Shown here in pieces: positions 19,976 to 24,517 of a DNA stretch of 24,517 nt. The notes below the pieces were generated by a model. The model did no database searches. It was not told the origin of the DNA and saw only the letters and a program-made list of their open reading frames with translations. Each line of letters opens with the position of its first letter. Within the stretch, counting starts at the first letter, position 1. The stretch is from assembly GCA_035532295.1 (NCBI GenBank), contig DATKRH010000063.1:1-24517 (forward strand), in the 5' to 3' direction. A program made the position numbers and the translations under genes. This DNA comes from DASUBV01 sp035532295. Its GTDB lineage: Bacteria > Actinomycetota > Actinomycetes > Streptosporangiales > Streptosporangiaceae.

Positions 19976-20935
19976 ATGTACAAGACACAGCTCAAGACGG
20001 CTCAGCTGGGCGCCACCGGAATGGAGATCACCCGGGTGGGCTTCGGCGCCTGGGCGATCGGCGGTGGTGGCTGGGAGTTCGGGTGGGGACCGCAGCGCGA
20101 CGATGAGTCCATCGCCGCGATCCAGCACGCGGCCGAGCTCGGGATCAACTGGATCGACACGGCCGCGGCGTACGGCTTCGGGCACTCCGAGGAGGTCGTC
20201 GGCCGGGCGCTGGCGGGCCTGGACGAGCGCCCGTACGTCTTCACCAAGTGCTCGCTGCTCGACGACGGCACCCGCCGCGTCCGGCATAGCCTGAGCCGCG
20301 ACTCGGTCCTGCGCGAGGCCGAGGCCAGCCTGCGGCGGCTGGGCATCGACGCGATTGACCTGTACCAGATCCACTGGCCCGATCCCGAGCCAGACATCGA
20401 GGAGGGCTGGTCGGCGCTGGCCGAGCTGAAGGAGCAGGGCCTGGTTCGCCACATCGGCGTCTCCAATTTCGACGTGGGCCAGTTGCGCCGCATCCAGTCG
20501 ATCGCTCCGGTCGAGTCGCTCCAGCCGCCCTACTCACTGGTCGAGCGCGGCGTCGAGACGGAGATCCTCCCGTTTGCGGAGCGCAGCGACATCGGCGTCA
20601 TCGTCTACTCGCCCATGGGCTCCGGCCTGCTGACCGGGGCGATGACCCGCGAGCGGGTCGAGAACATGCCGGCCGACGACTGGCGCCAGGCGGACCCGCG
20701 GTTCCGCGAGCCGCAGCTTTCGCGGCACCTGGCCCTGGCCGCGCGGCTGGCGCAAGTCGCCGACCGCCACGCCGTGAGCCCGGGGGCTGTCGCGGTCGCC
20801 TGGACGCTGCGCAATCCGGCCGTCGACGCGGCGATCACCGGCTTCCGCAGGCCAGACCAGGTGGATCCGATCGTGGCGGCCGCGGGCCTGGAGCTCACCG
20901 ACGAGGACCTGCACGACATCGAGACGGAGAAGTGA
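19976..20935 (+). CDS. Aldo/keto reductase
   Basis: A 319-aa NADPH-dependent (beta/alpha)8-barrel oxidoreductase that reduces aldehydes or ketones. The catalytic tetrad is visible: D61 and Y66 in WIDTAAAYGFGHSEEVVG, K91 in VFTKCS, H133 in YQIHWPDP. The cofactor region has GVSNF (about 162-166) and the C-terminal ITGFRRPDQV (NADPH phosphate binding). It resembles the subgroup of oxidoreductases annotated as L-glyceraldehyde 3-phosphate/pyridoxal-type reductases, but the substrate is not determinable. The ATG at 19976 has acggagga upstream. It is the first of three co-directional genes with 10-bp gaps, and its promoter is overlapped by a palindromic TetR operator. Confidence 0.93.
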   Translation: MYKTQLKTAQLGATGMEITRVGFGAWAIGGGGWEFGWGPQRDDESIAAIQHAAELGINWIDTAAAYGFGHSEEVVGRALAGLDERPYVFTKCSLLDDGTRRVRHSLSRDSVLREAEASLRRLGIDAIDLYQIHWPDPEPDIEEGWSALAELKEQGLVRHIGVSNFDVGQLRRIQSIAPVESLQPPYSLVERGVETEILPFAERSDIGVIVYSPMGSGLLTGAMTRERVENMPADDWRQADPRFREPQLSRHLALAARLAQVADRHAVSPGAVAVAWTLRNPAVDAAITGFRRPDQVDPIVAAAGLELTDEDLHDIETEK

Positions 20936-20945
20936 GGGGACGAAC

Positions 20946-21836
20946 ATGACAGCGATCGGATTTGTCGGCCTCGGAGCCATGGGCAGCCAGGTCGCCGGGC
21001 GCCTGCTCGACGGCCATCAGGTCTACGGGACCAACCGGACTCCCGGCAGGGCCGCCGCTCTCCTCGAGCGCGGGATGATCTGGCGTGACACCCCGCGCGA
21101 GGTCGCGGCGGCGGCCGACGTGATCTTCAGCATGGTCACTGACGACGACGCCCTCGAGGCGATCACCTCCGGGCCGGACGGGATCCTGGCCGGCCTCGCG
21201 CCCGGCAAGGTCTACATCGACATGAGCACGGTCAGCCCGCAGGCCAGCCGCACGCTCGCGACGTGGGTGGATTCCATGGGTGCGAGCATGCTGGACGCGC
21301 CGGTCTCCGGCAGCGTCCCCGCGGCGCGGGATGGCACCCTCACGGTCCTGGCCGGCGGCCCGCAGGACACGTTTGCCGCCGTCGAGCCGCTGCTGCGGCG
21401 GATCGGCGCCACGGTGACGCATGTGGGCGGCAGCGGCCAGGGCCTGCTGGTGAAGCTGGCGATCAACATCAGCCTCGCCACCCAGATGCTCGCCTTCAGC
21501 GAGGGCGTCCTGCTGGCCCAGCGGGGCGGGGTCGACCCGAGCCGGGCGGTGCAGGCAATGGCCGCCAGCGCGATCGGCTCGCCGATGCTGAAGGCCCGCG
21601 CGCCGCTGGTTCTCGACCTGCCCGCGCAGCCGTGGTTCGATATGGCTCTCATGCACAAGGACATCCGCCTCGCGCTGGACACCGGCCGCGAGCTCGACGT
21701 GCCGCTGCCGTCGGCGGCGGTCAGCGACGACGAGCTGGCACGGGCGGAGGAGCTGGGCTACGCGGGGCGCGATATCGCCGGCTTCTTCGAGGTCCTGTCG
21801 CGGCGGGATCCACGGTCGGAGCGGGTCGCGCCGTGA
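20946..21836 (+). CDS. Beta-hydroxyacid (3-hydroxyisobutyrate-type) dehydrogenase
   Basis: A 296-aa NAD(P)-dependent dehydrogenase of the 3-hydroxyisobutyrate/6-phosphogluconate superfamily. The N-terminal Rossmann motif is GFVGLGAMGSQVAGRLL (GLGAMG at 8-13), with N30-R31 after beta-2 suggesting NADP preference. The substrate-binding DAPVSGSVPAA (about 117-127) and catalytic K170 in GQGLLVKLAINI are present. It starts 10 bp after the aldo/keto reductase stop, behind gagggg. With the upstream reductase it could process a carbonyl/hydroxy-acid pair, for example an aldehyde and its hydroxy acid, but no pathway is recognisable. Length is normal. Confidence 0.92.
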   Translation: MTAIGFVGLGAMGSQVAGRLLDGHQVYGTNRTPGRAAALLERGMIWRDTPREVAAAADVIFSMVTDDDALEAITSGPDGILAGLAPGKVYIDMSTVSPQASRTLATWVDSMGASMLDAPVSGSVPAARDGTLTVLAGGPQDTFAAVEPLLRRIGATVTHVGGSGQGLLVKLAINISLATQMLAFSEGVLLAQRGGVDPSRAVQAMAASAIGSPMLKARAPLVLDLPAQPWFDMALMHKDIRLALDTGRELDVPLPSAAVSDDELARAEELGYAGRDIAGFFEVLSRRDPRSERVAP

Positions 21837-21846
21837 CCGGGCTGCC

Positions 21847-22446
21847 ATGACCACGGCGGCACCGCGGCGCGGACGGCCGCGCAGCGAGACGGCGCACCAG
21901 GCCATCCTTGAGGCGGTCGCGGAACTCCTCATGGAGCGCGGGCTCGGGGCGATCAGCATGGATGCCGTCGCCGAGCGGGCCGGGGTCAGCAAGGCCACGA
22001 TCTATCGCTGGTGGCCGACCAAGGAGACGCTCGCGCTGGACGCGATCTACCACTCGTGGGCCAGCGTCGCCCCGGCCAAGGACACCGGCACGCTGCGGGG
22101 GGACCTGCTGTCCCTGCTGCGGCCCTGGACCCGGCTGGCGGCCAGCGCGCCCTACGGGCGCGTGATCGCCGCGCTGCTCACCGAGGCGCAGACCGATCCC
22201 GTGTTCGCCGCCGCCTACCGCGAGCGCTTCGTCCAGCCGCGCCGTGAACAGGGCCGGGTGATCTTCCAGCGCGCGATGGAGCGCGGCGAGATCCCGGCCA
22301 GCACGAACGTCGAGGTCGCCCTTGACCTGCTCTACGGTCCGATGTACCACCGGCTGCTGCACGGTCACGCGCCGCTCAACGACCGCTTTGTCCGCGAGGT
22401 CATCGACATGACCCTCGGCGGCATCGCTCCGGTCACCGGCCAGTAG
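21847..22446 (+). CDS. TetR-family transcriptional regulator
   Basis: A 199-aa repressor. The helix-turn-helix spans about 15-62 (MDAVAERAGVSKATIYRWWPTKETLALDAI). The C-terminal domain resembles TetR_C_11, with the pattern TDPVFAAAYRERFVQPRREQGRVIFQRAMERGEI. It is third in the operon with the aldo/keto reductase and the dehydrogenase, 10 bp after the latter, and probably autoregulates the operon through the palindrome at 19888-19913 and perhaps the copy at 19729-19750. The Shine-Dalgarno is weak, suggesting translational coupling. Its stop is inside a hairpin shared with the convergent XRE-cupin gene. Confidence 0.9.
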   Translation: MTTAAPRRGRPRSETAHQAILEAVAELLMERGLGAISMDAVAERAGVSKATIYRWWPTKETLALDAIYHSWASVAPAKDTGTLRGDLLSLLRPWTRLAASAPYGRVIAALLTEAQTDPVFAAAYRERFVQPRREQGRVIFQRAMERGEIPASTNVEVALDLLYGPMYHRLLHGHAPLNDRFVREVIDMTLGGIAPVTGQ

Positions 22447-22467
22447 CGTCCTGACCGGGGCCGGTGA
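22433..22467. terminator. Hairpin at the convergent TetR / XRE-cupin gene ends
   Basis: tcaccggcc (22433-22441) and ggccggtga (22459-22467) pair perfectly over 9 bp around a 17-nt loop that holds the TetR stop codon. It ends 2 bp before the stop of the convergent gene and may terminate both. Confidence 0.45.
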
Positions 22468-22468
22468 G

Positions 22469-23179
22469 CTAGCCGGGGGCCGGGAGCTGGCCGGGGGCCG
22501 GGAGCTGGCCGGGGGCCGGGAGGTGAACGGTCATCAGCAGGTCGGCGCCGTCACCCGCGCCGCCCCGGTAGGAATGATCCGCGTCGGCCGCGAACGTGGC
22601 GGTCATCCCGGCGCCGACGTCGTAGCCAGTGCCGTCGACCGTGATGACGGCGGCGCCCCGGATGACGGTGACCGTCTCCACCACCCCGGCCGGGTGCGGG
22701 TGGCTCTCGTAGGCCTCCCCGGCAGCCAGGTGCCACCGCCATAGCTCGACCGGCGCCGCGGTGGGGGTGGTGAGCAGCAGCCGCGCGCTGCCTCCGCCGG
22801 GCCCGTGCCAGAGCGGCTCGGTCGCCGCCGCGTCGCTGATCAGCACCCGCCGTTCGGCGCCTCGCTCGACCAGCGTCGAGACCGAGACTCCGAGCGCGTC
22901 GGCGATCCGGACCAGGGTCGCCAGATTCGGGTTGGCGGCGGCATTCTCGAGCGCGACCAGCGCGCCCTTGCTCACCCCGGCGCGCGCCGCGAGCTGGTCC
23001 ACCGAAAGCCCCCGCCCGCGACGCAGGCCGCGAACGTTCGCCGCCACCGCTGACATCACGGCGGGCTCGGCCACCCGGTCGCTCGTACGGCCAGCCGCCT
23101 GTTCCGCCGCCCGGCCGGCAGTCTGATCCGCCGGCCGGCCAGCAGCCGGCCCGGGCACCCGGTCGTTTCGTTGAACCAT
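22469..23179 (-). CDS. XRE-cupin transcriptional regulator
   Basis: A 236-aa regulator with an XRE/Cro helix-turn-helix (about 46-101: LSVDQLAARAGVSKGALVALENAAANPNLATLVRIADALGVSVSTLV) and a C-terminal cupin barrel (about 144-220) holding candidate metal residues H160, H162, E168 and H202. Such proteins sense a small molecule in the cupin and repress nearby transport or catabolic genes. The ATG at 23179 lies 6 nt after TATACT (leaderless). It gives a 41-residue Ala/Arg-rich extension not usual in the family, so the ATG at 23056 (195 aa) is a serious alternative. The C-terminus is a tandem LPAPGQ repeat. It is divergent from an EamA transporter, its probable target. Confidence 0.87.
   Translation of the reverse strand: MVQRNDRVPGPAAGRPADQTAGRAAEQAAGRTSDRVAEPAVMSAVAANVRGLRRGRGLSVDQLAARAGVSKGALVALENAAANPNLATLVRIADALGVSVSTLVERGAERRVLISDAAATEPLWHGPGGGSARLLLTTPTAAPVELWRWHLAAGEAYESHPHPAGVVETVTVIRGAAVITVDGTGYDVGAGMTATFAADADHSYRGGAGDGADLLMTVHLPAPGQLPAPGQLPAPG
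22473..22523. repeat. 18-bp tandem repeats at the 3' end of the XRE-cupin gene
   Basis: ccgggggccgggagctgg is present at 22473-22490 and 22491-22508, with a partial copy to 22523. On the minus strand it encodes a C-terminal QLPAPG repeat. Confidence 0.9.
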
Positions 23180-23201
23180 GCGGTCAGTATAAGGTCGAGG
23201 G
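23180..23201. promoter_or_regulatory. 22-bp shared divergent promoter with overlapping -10 boxes
   Basis: AGTATAAG at 23186-23193 contains TATAAG for the rightward gene (8 nt before its ATG) and, on the minus strand, TATACT for the leftward gene (6 nt before its ATG). The two -10 boxes share four bases, so both promoters cannot be open at once. Neither gene has room for a normal leader. Confidence 0.5.
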
Positions 23202-24047
23202 ATGCTCGCTGTCATTCTCGCGGTCGCCAGCTCGCTCGGGTACGGGGTCGCGGACTTCGCCGGCGGCCTGGCGACACGCGCGGTGCCGGTGCTCCGCGTC
23301 GTCGCCGTGACCGCGCCGGTCAGCCTGGTGGCCGACCTGGCGCTGCTGCCGCTGCTGGGCGGCCGCTGGTCGGCCGGGGCGCTGGGCTGGGGCGCCGCCT
23401 CGGGCCTGGCCTCGGCCGCGGTGTTCGCGCTCCTGTACCAGAGCCTGGCGCTGGGCCCGATGGGCGTGCTGTCGCCGGTCACGGCGGTCGTCTCCGCCGT
23501 GCTGCCCGTCGCGGTCGGCCTCGTCGAGGGCGAGCGGCTCGGCGCGCTCGGCGCCGCCGGGATCGCGCTGGCCATCGTCGCGGTGTTCGCCGTCAGCGCG
23601 GGCACGGGGGAGCGGGGCCGCCGGCCGAGCACCGTCGCCCTGGTCCTGGCCGTGGCCGCCGGCGGGGCCATCGCCGCCCAGCTCGTCTGCCTGAACCAGA
23701 CCCCGCATGACAGCGGGGTGGTGCCCCTGGTCGTCGGCCGCGCGGTATCGGCGGCCGTGCTGCTGGGCGCCGTCGCCCTGCGCCGCGATGGCGGGCCGCC
23801 GGGCCGGGCCGCCGCGTCCGCGCTGCGGCTGGCCGTCGGCGCGGGCATTTTCGACGCGGCCGCGAACCTCGCCTTCCTGCTCGCCGTCCGCAGTGGCAGC
23901 CTCGTCGTGGTGGCGGTGATCACGGCGCTGTATCCGGCCGGGACCGTGCTGCTGGCCCGCCGTTTCCTGGGCGAGCGGCTCACCCGCACCCAGCTCGCCG
24001 GCCTGCTCACGGCCGCCGCGGCCGTCACGGTCCTGGCGGTGGGCTGA
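23202..24047 (+). CDS. EamA/DMT-superfamily transporter
   Basis: A 281-aa inner-membrane protein with about ten hydrophobic helices, the drug/metabolite transporter layout of two five-helix EamA repeats (about 1-132 and 144-280). The first repeat begins SSLGYGVADFAGGLATR and the last helices contain ALYPAGTVLLARRFLGERLTRTQLAG, both EamA-typical. Members export amino acids, metabolites or drugs. The start is the ATG at 23202, with gaggg immediately before it and a TATAAG box 8 nt upstream. It is divergent from the XRE-cupin regulator with only 22 bp between starts, so it is the likely regulated gene; the substrate is unknown. Confidence 0.9.
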   Translation: MLAVILAVASSLGYGVADFAGGLATRAVPVLRVVAVTAPVSLVADLALLPLLGGRWSAGALGWGAASGLASAAVFALLYQSLALGPMGVLSPVTAVVSAVLPVAVGLVEGERLGALGAAGIALAIVAVFAVSAGTGERGRRPSTVALVLAVAAGGAIAAQLVCLNQTPHDSGVVPLVVGRAVSAAVLLGAVALRRDGGPPGRAAASALRLAVGAGIFDAAANLAFLLAVRSGSLVVVAVITALYPAGTVLLARRFLGERLTRTQLAGLLTAAAAVTVLAVG

Positions 24048-24072
24048 GGCTGGGGAGGGTCGCCCGTACAGC

Positions 24073-24517
24073 ATGAACGGGCGGTTGCTGCTGCTGTTTC
24101 CGCACCAGATGCATGATCACGTCACGGCGAGGACTCCGCGGGCCTACGGCCCGGCGACCGCCGAGGACCTGCGCTGGTGGGCCGGCTGGAGCAAGACACA
24201 GGTCAGGCGAGTCCTCACCGAGCGGCAGCCGGCGGAGGTGGACCTGCATGGCGCGCCCGGCATCGCCCTGCCCGGCGACCGGGAGCCGCCGCCGCAGGTG
24301 GAGCCGTGGGCGGCGCTGCTGCCCGCGCTGGACTCGACCCCGATGGGCCGGCGGCAGCGGGAGTGGTTCCTCGGCGAGCATGGCCCCCGGCTGTTTGACC
24401 GGGCCGGCAACGTCGGCCCGACTCTCTGGTGGGACGGCAGGATCGTCGGCGGCTGGGCACAAGACCGCGACGGCGAAATCGTCTGCCGGTTCCTGGAGGA
24501 CGCTGGCTCCGACGCGG
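24073..24517 (+). CDS. Winged-helix DNA-binding protein (HTH_42/AlkZ-like), runs off the window
   Basis: A frame open from an ATG at 24073 to the window edge (148 codons seen) matches the C-terminal part of actinobacterial winged-helix DNA-binding proteins related to the AlkZ/YcaQ glycosylase family: YGPATAEDLRWWAGWSKTQVRRVL, VEPWAALLPALDSTPMGRR, then EWFLGEHGPRLFDRAGNVGPTLWWDGRIVGGWAQ. In relatives about 170 residues precede the first of these motifs; here only about 23 unrelated residues do, because the EamA gene ends 25 bp upstream. The gene is therefore probably 5'-truncated, or an unusually short member. A ggggaggg lies 14 nt before the ATG, further than ideal. The 3' end is outside the window. 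Confidence 0.7.
   Translation, partial: MNGRLLLLFPHQMHDHVTARTPRAYGPATAEDLRWWAGWSKTQVRRVLTERQPAEVDLHGAPGIALPGDREPPPQVEPWAALLPALDSTPMGRRQREWFLGEHGPRLFDRAGNVGPTLWWDGRIVGGWAQDRDGEIVCRFLEDAGSDA

Noticed and set aside
23180..24028. Extension of the XRE-cupin frame to 519 codons
   Set aside because: The extra part is antisense to the EamA transporter, and its composition (Thr/Ser/Arg/Pro-rich) is that of a shadow frame.

Overview
The window comes from a high-GC Actinomycetota chromosome. GTG starts are frequent and third codon positions are strongly G/C. The families present are typical of the group: mycothiol-type DinB/MDMPI, PPOX-class flavin/F420 enzymes, DrrAB exporters, many TetR regulators. 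Several genes appear leaderless, with a TANNNT box 6-8 nt before the start codon. No rRNA, tRNA, CRISPR array or prophage was seen. A more precise taxonomic placement cannot be supported from the sequence alone.

Layout. 1-230: non-coding, with a perfect 20-bp-stem hairpin. 231-1016: a phytanoyl-CoA-dioxygenase-like oxygenase. 1214-3102: a DrrA/DrrB-type ABC exporter followed by a hairpin. About 3180-5105: an apparently intact IS607-family element (serine recombinase TnpA plus RuvC nuclease TnpB, probably with an omega RNA at its right end). 5124-6415: a PPOX-fold protein and an MDMPI/DinB-fold protein, convergent with a TetR gene (6439-7047).

7118-11863 is the most distinctive block. It is a tightly overlapping operon of a class II aldolase, a PfkB-family kinase fused in frame to a GSA-aminomutase-like class III aminotransferase, and an APC-superfamily permease. 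The divergent TetR gene and a palindrome in the shared promoter region suggest local control. The set reads as a catabolic route: import an amine, transaminate, phosphorylate, retro-aldol cleave. The substrate is unknown and this is the best candidate here for an undescribed system.

11992-15352 (minus strand): an E. coli-type dihydroxy-acid dehydratase (ilvD), an exported class A beta-lactamase-like serine hydrolase, and a small conserved-looking protein. 15458-16378: a LysR regulator. 16518-18320 (minus): a BluB-CobT fusion that would both make 5,6-dimethylbenzimidazole and activate it for the lower ligand of cobalamin. It is preceded by a leader with a partial cobalamin-riboswitch-like core, a 23-aa upstream ORF and a hairpin holding that ORF's start codon. 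18579-19550: a quinone oxidoreductase.

19976-22446: an aldo/keto reductase, a beta-hydroxyacid dehydrogenase and a TetR regulator in one operon. Two matching palindromic operators (19729-19750 and 19888-19913) lie upstream. 22469-24047: an XRE-cupin regulator and an EamA/DMT transporter, divergent with only 22 bp between start codons. The window ends inside a winged-helix DNA-binding protein gene that looks short at its 5' end.

Across the window, short tandem duplications (9-27 bp units) recur at gene edges and at the linkers of both fusion genes.
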